NCBI RefSeq assembly: GCF_017948485.1 | Contig: NZ_JAFFSX010000037.1 | Location: 1-64,000, forward strand | Length of the DNA: 64,000 nt | Source of the DNA: Streptomyces sp. GESEQ-35 | GTDB taxonomy: Bacteria > Actinomycetota > Actinomycetes > Streptomycetales > Streptomycetaceae | Direction: 5' to 3' | Shown: positions 35,999 through 43,866 of the stretch, piece after piece | Layout of the letters: every line of letters starts with the position of its first letter | Numbering within the stretch: the stretch's first letter is position 1 | Made by a program: the position numbers and the translations under genes | The notes under the pieces: model-generated | What the model was told of the DNA's origin: nothing | Database searches by the model: none | The model's input: the letters and a program-made list of their open reading frames with translations, nothing else

Positions 35999-38278
35999 AT
36001 GCCAAAGAAGCGCTCGGGTGGTGGGCTGTCGCTCACGCAGGAGGCCGCCAAGTTCCTCGGTGTCAGTGTGCTCGCGGGAGCCGTGCTGGCCGGCATCGCG
36101 CTGCCCGCGTTCGGCGCGCTGGGGCTGGCCGCGAAGGAATCGGTCGAGGGGTTCGACAAGATCCCGGCCAACCTCAAGCGGCCACCGCTGAGCCAGCGCA
36201 CCACCATCCTCGACGCCAACGGCGACCAGATGGCCACGGTCTACTCCCGTGACCGCACGGTGGTCGACCTCAAGAGCGTCTCGCCGTACATGCAGAAGGC
36301 GATCGTCGCGATCGAGGACGCCCGCTTCTACCAGCACGGCGCGGTCGACCTGAAGGGCGTCCTGCGCGCGCTCAACCGCAACGCCCAGAGCGGCGGCGTC
36401 GCCGAGGGCGCCTCCACGCTCACCCAGCAGTACGTGAAGAACGTGTTCGTGGAGGAGGCCGGCGACGATCCGACGAAGGTCGCCCAGGCCACCCAGCAGA
36501 CCCTCGGCCGCAAGATCAAGGAGCTGCAGTACGCGATCCAGGTCGAGGAGGAGCTCGGCAAGAAGAAGATCCTCGAGAACTACCTGAACATCACGTTCTT
36601 CGGCCAGCAGGCCTACGGCGTCGAGGCCGCGGCCCAGCGCTACTTCTCCAAGTCCGCCAAGGACCTCAGTCTCCGGGAGTCGGCGCTCCTCGCCGGCATC
36701 GTCCAGTCGCCCAGCCGGTACGACCCGGTCAACGACGAGGCCGAGGCCACCAAGCGGCGCAACACCGTGCTCCAGCGCATGGCCGACGTGGGCGACGTCT
36801 CCCAGGCGGAGGCCGACAAGGCCAAGGAGCAGCCGCTCGGCCTCAAGGTCAGCCAGCCCAAGAACGGCTGCATCACCGCGGTCAAGGGCTCCAGCTTCTT
36901 CTGCAAGTACGTCGAGAAGGTCTTCCTCAGCGACCCGGTCTTCGGCGAGACCAAGGAGGCCAGGGCGAAGGTCTGGAACCGCGGCGGCCTGACGATCCGT
37001 ACGACGCTCGACCCGCAGGCGCAGGCGTCGGTGCAGCAGTCCCTCAAGGACCACGTCAACCAGGACGACCAGGTCGCCGCGGCCTCCACCCTGGTCGAGC
37101 CCGGCACCGGCAAGATCCTCGCGATGGGCCAGTCGAAGCCGTACGGCTACGGCAAGAACGAGACCGAGTACAACTACTCGGTCAACTCGGCCTACGGCGG
37201 ATCCAACTACGGCTTCCCGACCGGTTCGACGTTCAAGCCGTTCGTGGCGGCGGCCGCGCTGGAGGAGGGTCGGCCGCCGAACCAGAAGTACTCGGCGCCG
37301 TACGAGATGGACTACCCGAGCCCGGTCCAGACGTGCAGCAGCAAGCCGTGGGTCAACAACGACGGCGCCACGGTCGAGAACGAGGACGAGTCCGAGGTCG
37401 GCCCGTACCAGCTGCGGAAGGCCATGGAGAAGTCGGTCAACACCTACTTCGTCCAGATGATCTCCGACATCGGTCTGTGCCCGGTGGTGAAGATGACCGA
37501 CGCACTGCATGTGGTGCAGGGCAACGGCACCAAGCTGCCTGAGCAGCCGGCCATCGCCCTCGGCTCCGTGGGCCTCTCCCCGCTGACGATGGCGAGCGCG
37601 TACGCCTCCTTCGCCTCCCGCGGCATGTACTGCACGCCGGTCGCCATCGAGTCGATCACTCAGAAGGTCGCCGGCGAGCAGAAGTCCCTCGAGGTGCCGA
37701 AGTCGACGTGCTCGCGGGCGATGAGCGAGAAGACCGCGGACACCGTCAACACCCTGCTTCAGGGCGTGGTCGACTCCGGTACCGGTCAGCAGGCCGGTCT
37801 CACCGACCGCGACAACGCCGGTAAGACGGGTACGACGGACGAGCGCAAGAACGCCTGGTTCGTCGGCTACACGCCGAACCTGTCGGGCGCCGTCTGGGTC
37901 GGCAGCGCCACCCAGAAGGTCGAGATGAAGAACATCACCATCGGCGGCGTCTACCACGAGCTCGTCTACGGCGGCCAGGTCCCGGGCCCGATCTGGAAGG
38001 ACGCCATGACCGGCGCCCTCGCGGGCAAGGAGTCCCCGCAATTCAACATCGTCGACATCCCCGATGCCGACAAGGACCGCGGCGACGAGGACGGCAATGG
38101 AGACGGCAACGACGACGGTGACAACGGCGACGAGGACGGCGGCCTCATCGGCGGCCTGATCGACGGCGGCACGGACGGCGGCACCGAACCGACGCCCTCC
38201 TTCTCCATCCCGGAGAACCTCTTCGAGGGGCAGGACGGCGGGAACAACGGGAACGGCAACGGGGGCAACTTCCCCTGA
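35999..38278 (+). CDS. class A penicillin-binding protein
   Basis: A 759-residue bifunctional peptidoglycan synthase. One N-terminal membrane helix is followed by a GT51 glycosyltransferase with catalytic Glu106 in AIEDARFYQHGAVD. The transpeptidase has SxxK at Ser410-Lys413 (GSTFKPF), SVN at 479-481 and KTGT at 609-612. The C-terminus is a long Asp/Gly/Asn-rich tail (about residues 685-759), disordered and acidic. Its position beside whiB and ArsA genes equals ponA2 in mycobacteria. A very strong terminator follows. Confidence 0.95.
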   Translation: MPKKRSGGGLSLTQEAAKFLGVSVLAGAVLAGIALPAFGALGLAAKESVEGFDKIPANLKRPPLSQRTTILDANGDQMATVYSRDRTVVDLKSVSPYMQKAIVAIEDARFYQHGAVDLKGVLRALNRNAQSGGVAEGASTLTQQYVKNVFVEEAGDDPTKVAQATQQTLGRKIKELQYAIQVEEELGKKKILENYLNITFFGQQAYGVEAAAQRYFSKSAKDLSLRESALLAGIVQSPSRYDPVNDEAEATKRRNTVLQRMADVGDVSQAEADKAKEQPLGLKVSQPKNGCITAVKGSSFFCKYVEKVFLSDPVFGETKEARAKVWNRGGLTIRTTLDPQAQASVQQSLKDHVNQDDQVAAASTLVEPGTGKILAMGQSKPYGYGKNETEYNYSVNSAYGGSNYGFPTGSTFKPFVAAAALEEGRPPNQKYSAPYEMDYPSPVQTCSSKPWVNNDGATVENEDESEVGPYQLRKAMEKSVNTYFVQMISDIGLCPVVKMTDALHVVQGNGTKLPEQPAIALGSVGLSPLTMASAYASFASRGMYCTPVAIESITQKVAGEQKSLEVPKSTCSRAMSEKTADTVNTLLQGVVDSGTGQQAGLTDRDNAGKTGTTDERKNAWFVGYTPNLSGAVWVGSATQKVEMKNITIGGVYHELVYGGQVPGPIWKDAMTGALAGKESPQFNIVDIPDADKDRGDEDGNGDGNDDGDNGDEDGGLIGGLIDGGTDGGTEPTPSFSIPENLFEGQDGGNNGNGNGGNFP

Positions 38279-38291
38279 CGGTCATCCGGCC

Positions 38292-38351
38292 GCGGTACGA
38301 CACGACGGGGGCGCCCCTTTTCGAAGGGGCGCCCCCGTCGTCGTACCGCTT
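38292..38351. terminator. strong bidirectional terminator
   Basis: A perfect 18-bp stem (38302-38319/38324-38341) extended by a further helix to about 38292-38351 with a 2-base bulge. It lies between convergent pbp and yqeY-like genes. Confidence 0.88.
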
Positions 38352-38390
38352 TAAGGGCCCGCTCATGGGTCCGCTTATGAGTCCGTGTCG

Positions 38391-38855
38391 TCAGCCCGCG
38401 AGCAGCTTCTTGACCGCGGCGGCGACCCGGCCGCCCTCGGCCTGCCCGGCGACCTTGGGGTTCACGATCTTCATCACGGCGCCCATGGCCCGCGGCCCCT
38501 CGGCGCCTGCCGCCCTGGCCTCCTCGACGGCCTGGGCGACGATCTGGTCGAGCTGCTCGTCGCTGAGCTGCTTGGGCAGGTACGCGGCGAGCACCTCGCC
38601 CTCCGCCTTCTCCCGCTCGGCCTGCTCGGGGCGCCCGCCCTGCGCGAAGGCGTCGGCGGCCTCGCGCCGCTTCTTCGCCTCGCGGGTGATCACCTTCTGC
38701 ACCTCGTCGTCGGAGAGCTCGCGCTTCTCCTTGCCCGCGACCTCCTCCTTGGTGATCGCGGAGAGCGTCAGCCGGAGCGTCGAGGAGCGGAGCTCGTCGC
38801 GCGCCTTGATCGCGGTGTTGAGGTCGTCCTGCAGCGTCGACTTGAGGTTGGTCAT
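38391..38855 (-). CDS. GatB/YqeY domain protein
   Basis: A 154-residue protein starting MTNLKSTLQDDLNTAIKARD. It is helical throughout, with the YqeY motifs EREKAEGEVLAAYLPKQLSDEQL and GAVMKIVNPKVAGQAEGGRVA. The fold is the tRNA-binding appendage of amidotransferase GatB. Stand-alone YqeY proteins are widespread but of unclear role. Confidence 0.9.
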   Translation of the reverse strand: MTNLKSTLQDDLNTAIKARDELRSSTLRLTLSAITKEEVAGKEKRELSDDEVQKVITREAKKRREAADAFAQGGRPEQAEREKAEGEVLAAYLPKQLSDEQLDQIVAQAVEEARAAGAEGPRAMGAVMKIVNPKVAGQAEGGRVAAAVKKLLAG

Positions 38856-38944
38856 GCGTTTGATTGTCGCAGGTACGGGAGCCCGAACGCCCGCTGATTC
38901 AGGGGCCGGCACGGGCGACGGCCGCGGTCTGACACGATGGTCGT

Positions 38945-39871
38945 ATGCGCGCACGTTACGGAGTCCCCCTGGGAATTGCGGCGGCCGGCGCCGCCGGTCT
39001 GGTGTATGCCGCGGGTTTCGAGGCCCGCTCGTTCCGTCTCCGACGGGTGACCGTCCCGGCCCTGCCTGCCGGGATGCGGCCGCTGCGCGTGCTCCAGGTC
39101 TCCGACATCCACATGGTCGGCGGTCAGCGCAAGAAGCAGCGGTGGCTGCGCTCACTGGCCGGCCTGCGCCCCGACTTCGTGATCAACACGGGGGACAACC
39201 TGTCCGACCCCGAGGGCGTCCCCGAGGTGCTGGACGCGCTCGGCCCGCTGATGGAGTTCCCGGGCGCGTACATCTTCGGCTCCAACGACTACTACGGGCC
39301 CACACTCCGCAACCCGGCCCGGTACTTGATCGAGAAGGCACAGGGCAAGCACGGCCTGAACGGCAACGCGCCGGCGGTCGGCGTGGTCCACAACCCGTGG
39401 GAGGACCTGCGGGACGGCTTCGACGCGGCGGGCTGGCTGAACCTGACGAACACGCGCGGGACCCTGAAGATCGAGGGCACCGAGGTCGAGCTGACGGGAC
39501 TGGACGACCCGCACATCAAGCGGGACCGGTACGAGCGGGTGGCCGGCGGCCCGTCGAGCGGCGCCGACTTCTCGATGGGCGTGGTGCACGCGCCGTATCT
39601 GCGCACGCTGGACGCGTTCGCGGCGGACGGCTATCCGCTGATCCTGGCGGGGCACACGCACGGCGGCCAGCTGTGCATCCCCTTCTACGGCGCGCTGGTC
39701 ACCAACTGCGACCTGGACACGGATCGGGTGAAGGGGCTGTCGACGCATCGGGCGGAGGGCCGTACGGCGTATCTGCATGTGTCGGCGGGGTGCGGGACGA
39801 GTCGGTATACGCCGGTGCGGTTCGCCTGCCCGCCGGAGGCGACGCTGTTGACGCTGGTCGGGCGGGAGTAG
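38945..39871 (+). CDS. membrane-anchored metallophosphoesterase
   Basis: A 308-residue calcineurin-like phosphoesterase with an N-terminal hydrophobic segment. Metal motifs are VSDIHMVGG, NTGDNLSD, GSNDYYG (in place of GNHD) and AGHTHGGQ. It is of the YkuE type and matches the gene beyond ponA2 in mycobacteria (Rv3683). ATG 38945 lies in TCGTATG with no strong ribosome site. Confidence 0.88.
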   Translation: MRARYGVPLGIAAAGAAGLVYAAGFEARSFRLRRVTVPALPAGMRPLRVLQVSDIHMVGGQRKKQRWLRSLAGLRPDFVINTGDNLSDPEGVPEVLDALGPLMEFPGAYIFGSNDYYGPTLRNPARYLIEKAQGKHGLNGNAPAVGVVHNPWEDLRDGFDAAGWLNLTNTRGTLKIEGTEVELTGLDDPHIKRDRYERVAGGPSSGADFSMGVVHAPYLRTLDAFAADGYPLILAGHTHGGQLCIPFYGALVTNCDLDTDRVKGLSTHRAEGRTAYLHVSAGCGTSRYTPVRFACPPEATLLTLVGRE

Positions 39872-39915
39872 CGGGGCAGGCGGGGGCGGTTGCCCGGTGA
39901 CCCGCGCGGACCGGA

Positions 39916-39942
39916 GTGACGGGCGTGACGGGCGTGACGGGT
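39916..39942. repeat. three 9-bp tandem repeats
   Basis: Three copies of gtgacgggc (the last ending in t) lie between the phosphoesterase and Pr6Pr genes. Probably simple-sequence expansion. Confidence 0.6.
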
Positions 39943-39998
39943 CACCCACGCGGCCCACCCGTATCGCCCGTTTTGTCCAACCTGCTTAGCGTGAGGGC

Positions 39999-40796
39999 AT
40001 GACCGCCCCGATACCCAGGGACATCCCGGATCTGCCCGCGGTTCCCGGAGTGCCCTCGCTGCTGCCCTCGCACGTCCCCGCCACTGCGGTGGTGGCTCCC
40101 GTACGCCACCCCCTGACCGCCGCCTTCCGTCTGCTGGTCGCCCTGGCGGCGGCCGGAGCCGTAGCCGTCGACCTGGCCCTGGGCAGCCCGGTCCGGGTCC
40201 TGAGCTACTTCACGATCCAGAGCAACATCCTGCTGGCCCTGGTCCTCGCGCTCTCGGCCCGCCGCGCCTGGACCGCCCGCCGCCCGCTGCCGTCGGCCCT
40301 GACCGGCGCGACGCTCCTCTACATCATGGTCACGGGCCTCGTCTACCACGTGCTGCTGGCGAACGCCGCGAGCCCGTTCTCGATGACCGGCGAGACGGCG
40401 GCGCCGACGGGCGTACAGGCGATCACCAACCAGGTGCTGCACACGGTGACACCGATCGCGGCGGTCGTGGACTGGCTGCTGCTGACGGCTCCCGGCCGAC
40501 TTCACCTGCGCCAGGCCGCGACATGGCTCCTCTACCCGCTGGCGTACCTGGCGTTCTCCCTCACCCGGGGCGAACTGATCGTGCCCGGCACGCCGGCCCG
40601 CTATCTCTACCCCTTCCTGGACGTCGACCAGCACGGCTACAAGAGCGTCCTCGGCAACGCCCTCCTCCTCGGCCTCGCCATGTACGCCCTCGCCATCTTC
40701 CTGGTGGTCCTCGACCACATCCGCCCGAACCCGATCCGCCGCCACGTCCTTCACCGCGCGAAAACCGGATTTCGTCTCCAGCCACCGGTGGGCTAA
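39999..40796 (+). CDS. Pr6Pr-family membrane protein
   Basis: A 265-residue integral membrane protein with about six helices. Conserved features are SYFTIQSNILLALVLAL, TGLVYHVLLAN, QVLHTVTPIAAVVDWLLL and YPFLDV. These match the Pr6Pr (FAR-17a/AIG1-like) family, several of whose eukaryotic members hydrolyse fatty-acid esters. Role in Streptomyces unknown. It is the last core gene before the tRNA. Confidence 0.82.
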   Translation: MTAPIPRDIPDLPAVPGVPSLLPSHVPATAVVAPVRHPLTAAFRLLVALAAAGAVAVDLALGSPVRVLSYFTIQSNILLALVLALSARRAWTARRPLPSALTGATLLYIMVTGLVYHVLLANAASPFSMTGETAAPTGVQAITNQVLHTVTPIAAVVDWLLLTAPGRLHLRQAATWLLYPLAYLAFSLTRGELIVPGTPARYLYPFLDVDQHGYKSVLGNALLLGLAMYALAIFLVVLDHIRPNPIRRHVLHRAKTGFRLQPPVG

Positions 40797-40830
40797 AGTA
40801 AACGACGTCGCCGCGACGAGCAGCGACGAT

Positions 40831-40904
40831 CGGGGTGTAGCGCAGCTTGGCAGCGCGCTTCGTTCGGGACGAAGAGGTCGTGGGTTCAAATCCCGCCACC
40901 CCGA
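40831..40904 (+). tRNA. tRNA-Pro(CGG)
   Basis: The acceptor stem pairs 40831-40837 (cggggtg) with 40897-40903. The anticodon stem is cttcg/cgaag with loop ttcggga, giving anticodon CGG for CCG. The T-arm reads gtgggttcaaatcccgc. CCA is not encoded. tRNA-Pro genes are the integration target of pSAM2-type elements in Streptomyces. Confidence 0.97.
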
Positions 40905-40920
40905 CAGTGAAGTACCAGGT

Positions 40921-40955
40921 CAGGGGCCTGATCCGCAGAGCGGGTCAGGCCCCTG
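40921..40955 (+). terminator. tRNA-Pro terminator
   Basis: A 16-bp stem (40921-40936/40940-40955) with one G-U pair and an AGA loop, 16 bases after the tRNA. Confidence 0.8.
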
Positions 40956-41147
40956 AGTGGTTCCTGGAGATCGTTTGGGAGAAATCTGGGAGAGGATCTT
41001 GGTCGGCTTCTCCCAGGGCCAGTCTCCAGTGCCGCAGGATGAGTGGCGCTCAAGCGCCCTCAAACCTGCGCGTTCGCGAATCCAGGGCTCGTAGCTGACC
41101 AGGAACGCCGCGGCGGGCCGCCCCAACGGTCGTAAGGAACACCGCAC

Positions 41148-41837
41148 ATGGCAGGTCATCGCTCAGCTCCTCCCCACGGCCCCGCCCATGCGCTTGCCCA
41201 GCGAGTGCGGGCGTTACGGGAGGACCGCGGGTGGACGCGTGAACGGCTGGCCAAAGAGGCAGGCATCGCCGCCGTGACGCTGCGCCGCCTGGAGAGCGAG
41301 GGAGCGATCCAGCCAGGTTTCTTCACCGTCGGCGCGGTAGCTGAGGCTCTTTCCGTCTCCCTCGATGATCTTTTCCGGGTGGCCCAGGTCCCGCCCGTTA
41401 CCCCCGGTCTCTGGTCAGCCGGATACGAAGGCCGAGACATCGACTCATTCGTCGCCTCTCTCGTCGACAGTCACATCGGTGTCGTAGCGGACGTACGGCT
41501 CACCCCGATCAGCCGCAAGAAGGGCTTCAGTAAGACCCGCCTCAGGGAGGCTCTGGCCGAAGCCGGCATCGAGTACACGCACCTTCGTGGCCTGGGCAAT
41601 CCGAAGGACAATCGGGAGCCCTTCTGGAACGGCCGCGTCGAAGTGGGGTGCGCGCGCTTCCGTGGCCTGCTGCGATCCGAAGAGGCCCAGGCCGACCTTG
41701 ACCGCCTGGCAAAGCACGCCCGAGCGTCGCGGGTCGCGGTGCTGTGCTTCGAGAAGGACGAGAGTCGCTGTCACCGGCAGGTCGTCTTGGAGACGGTCCG
41801 CAGCCGGGTCCAAGTGCCGGTGAATCCCTTGGCCTGA
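41148..41837 (+). CDS. XRE HTH fused to DUF488
   Basis: A 229-residue two-domain protein. Residues about 15-75 form an XRE-type helix-turn-helix (LAKEAGIAAVTLRRLESEGA). Residues about 88-225 are DUF488, recognised by SAGYEGRDIDSFVASL, VVADVRLTPISRKKGFSK, HLRGLGNPKDNREPFW and VLCFEKDESRCHR. The Cys-x-E-x6-CHR end is the family signature. DUF488 proteins usually stand alone, so the fused HTH is notable. ATG 41148 is preceded by AAGGAACACCGCAC. It lies between the tRNA and the integrase as element cargo. Function unknown; DNA-guided or regulatory action is inference. Confidence 0.78.
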   Translation: MAGHRSAPPHGPAHALAQRVRALREDRGWTRERLAKEAGIAAVTLRRLESEGAIQPGFFTVGAVAEALSVSLDDLFRVAQVPPVTPGLWSAGYEGRDIDSFVASLVDSHIGVVADVRLTPISRKKGFSKTRLREALAEAGIEYTHLRGLGNPKDNREPFWNGRVEVGCARFRGLLRSEEAQADLDRLAKHARASRVAVLCFEKDESRCHRQVVLETVRSRVQVPVNPLA

Positions 41838-41925
41838 CTTCGTCCCCGGCTTTCGCAGGCGCCCTTGCCAGGGGTGCATGCCTCTCGTCCAATCAGATCG
41901 GGGAGATCGATGGAGGGGGCACGCC

Positions 41926-42759
41926 ATGGCGTCGTCGGCATTCGGGAAACGGCAGCGCGCACGGATCATGATCACGGTCAAGACGTATCCGGAGCTGTCC
42001 AGCAAATATCGAGAGACCAGCTGCGTGGCCGGCATACGCCTCGACCAAGGCGAACCGCAGCACGTACGGCTCTTCCCTGTGCCCTTCCGATTCCTGAGCG
42101 AGGACGCCCAGTTCTCCAAGTACTCGATCATCGAAGTCGACGTCGAACCACACCGCCCCGAACGGGACTCTCGCCCGGAGAGTCTCCGGCCTTATCCCGA
42201 CACATTAGAGGTGGTGGGTGAGGTGCCGTCCGACGGCGGCTGGCGGAAGCGGTATCGGCACGTGGAGCCGCTGGTTGCCCCGTCACTCTGCGCCATCAAG
42301 CGGGACCAGGAGAAGCGAGGAACGTCCCTCGGCGTCTTCCGGCCCGCCGAGATCACCCGCTTCCGGCTGGAGGCCGCCGAGCCCTGGTCCGTCTCCAAAG
42401 CTGCGCTGGCCGACCAACTCGACTTGTTCGAGCAGGAGCTGAGCCCGCTGGAGTGGGTGCCGCTCGACCTCCGCTACAGCTTTCGCTGCGCCGAGGACGA
42501 CTGCCCGACACACGACATGGGGTTGAAGGACTGGGAGGCAGGCCAGTCGTACCGCAAGTTCCTGCGTAAGTACGGCGAGCACGGGGTCCGTGATGCGCTC
42601 CGCGAACGCTGGTACACCCGGATGTGTGCCCCGAACAGGGCCGTTCACTTCTTCGTCGGGAACATCGCGGCCCACCCCAAGACGTTCATGCTGCTGGCCG
42701 TCTTCTATCCGGAGCGGAAGGTCGTCGAGTACGTGCAGGACAGCCTGTTCGGCGAGTGA
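41926..42759 (+). CDS. dual-OB-like nucleic-acid-binding protein
   Basis: A 277-residue protein from ATG 41926 (GGAGGGGGCACGCC upstream). The N-terminal part reads KTYPELSSKYRETSCVAGIR, HVRLFPVPFRFLSEDAQFSKY, and an R-x-ES element (SRPESLRPY). I associate this pattern with dual-OB domains of accessory and defence loci. The C-terminal half has AEDDCPTHDMGLKDWEAGQSY, with two Cys and one His that could bind zinc, and FFVGNIAAHPKTFMLLAVFYP. It forms a pair with the HTH-DUF488 gene. Family assignment is tentative. Confidence 0.55.
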   Translation: MASSAFGKRQRARIMITVKTYPELSSKYRETSCVAGIRLDQGEPQHVRLFPVPFRFLSEDAQFSKYSIIEVDVEPHRPERDSRPESLRPYPDTLEVVGEVPSDGGWRKRYRHVEPLVAPSLCAIKRDQEKRGTSLGVFRPAEITRFRLEAAEPWSVSKAALADQLDLFEQELSPLEWVPLDLRYSFRCAEDDCPTHDMGLKDWEAGQSYRKFLRKYGEHGVRDALRERWYTRMCAPNRAVHFFVGNIAAHPKTFMLLAVFYPERKVVEYVQDSLFGE

Positions 42760-42789
42760 CCCACTCTGCGGGAAAGAGATTCGCAAAAC

Positions 42790-43665
42790 TCATTCTACGG
42801 TCGGCGGCACGTCAGGATCTTCCTCAATCATCTTCAAAAACTCCCGTTCAGAAGAAAAGGAATTCTGACTGGATATTACAAATCGAGAGGCCATGAAGAC
42901 TTGTGCGGAATTTTCACTCTGCACCATGCCTTCAGTCATCAGCACCGGCGAAATTTGGCAGTCAAATCGCGAGATATTCGAATTGCGCCACACGCCTTCA
43001 TCGGGATAGCAATACATGATCACATCAGGGGCAAGCGGGTATACTGCATACGCATCCTTGCCGAGGTTGCCCGGCTTTACCCAAGCCCGATTGTCAGACG
43101 TCCTGAAGGCCAATGGGTTGTCCGATGTGACAAATGGAGAAGGCGTCAAATTCAAGGCGAAAAGCCAGGTGCATCGACTCACGCGATCGGCATAGGAGGA
43201 GATTAGCGCGTCATCCCAAAGCACCGCAGCATGGAGGGCCCTAACGTCCTCTTCAGACTCGGCCTGGTACCCATGCAACGCCGAGAAGGCTACCAATATC
43301 GCGCGAGCGTCGGCCGTTCGCAGGGACTGGAGAGCCAGGAACTGGCTGATTATTTCTCGATTTACTGCAGGCACGGGTAGCGAATCGCCCGGATGCCCAC
43401 GTCGAACCCAGTCGAGCCATTGCCCTGTAATGGCGGATACTTGGCCCTCCAGGCCCGCAAATTGTTTTTCCATTTCCAACGGATTATGGCCGTGCTCAAT
43501 CAACTGAGGCAGCTGGTAGAAGTTCGACTCCGCAGCGACTGCCTTCGGCTGAGTACGGAACACCCTATCGCTAGTCTTGTCCCAGGCCCATAGGCGTTCC
43601 GCCGAGTCAGTAAATCGACGTAAGTAGAATTGCGGAACATAATGATGAAGCTTAGGATCAGCCAC
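42790..43665 (-). CDS. DUF4238 protein
   Basis: A 291-residue protein from GTG 43663-43665 (GAGAGGGAGCGGC upstream). The N-terminus KLHHYVPQFYLRRFTDSAERLW is the DUF4238 signature. Later motifs include SDNPLAFR and a predicted mixed alpha/beta core. The coding sequence is visibly richer in A and T than its neighbours, which suggests recent transfer. Molecular function unknown. It is the cargo gene nearest the integrase and convergent with the dual-OB gene. Confidence 0.78.
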   Translation of the reverse strand: MADPKLHHYVPQFYLRRFTDSAERLWAWDKTSDRVFRTQPKAVAAESNFYQLPQLIEHGHNPLEMEKQFAGLEGQVSAITGQWLDWVRRGHPGDSLPVPAVNREIISQFLALQSLRTADARAILVAFSALHGYQAESEEDVRALHAAVLWDDALISSYADRVSRCTWLFALNLTPSPFVTSDNPLAFRTSDNRAWVKPGNLGKDAYAVYPLAPDVIMYCYPDEGVWRNSNISRFDCQISPVLMTEGMVQSENSAQVFMASRFVISSQNSFSSEREFLKMIEEDPDVPPTVE

Positions 43666-43743
43666 GCCGCTCCCTCTCAGCCTGCCAGCGCTAGTCAGCA
43701 CGATGGTAGGAGCCACGTCCGACGTACGACAACGCCATATAAC

Positions 43744-43825
43744 CTGCTGCGGTGAGAGGCGAGCACGATGCCGGAGATGAGCGTCAGTAGCTGCTGCGGT
43801 CACATCTAGTGGTTACCGCAGCAGC
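43744..43825. repeat. three copies of CTGCTGCGGT beside the integrase
   Basis: Direct copies lie at 43744-43753 and 43791-43800, and an inverted copy at 43815-43824. The last two form an 11-bp stem (43790-43800/43815-43825). They could be integrase arm sites, or the hairpin could terminate the integrase transcript. Confidence 0.5.
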
Positions 43826-43866
43826 CTTTGACACGCTCCCGTGCCACCGTTGCACCGCCCGCGCCA

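Noticed and set aside
35975..38041. 688-codon minus-strand frame opposite the PBP
   Set aside because: Shadow of a class A PBP with all catalytic motifs on the plus strand.
43740..43830. CRISPR-like reading of the CTGCTGCGGT repeats
   Set aside because: Units are too short, unevenly spaced and partly inverted; no cas genes are present in the window.
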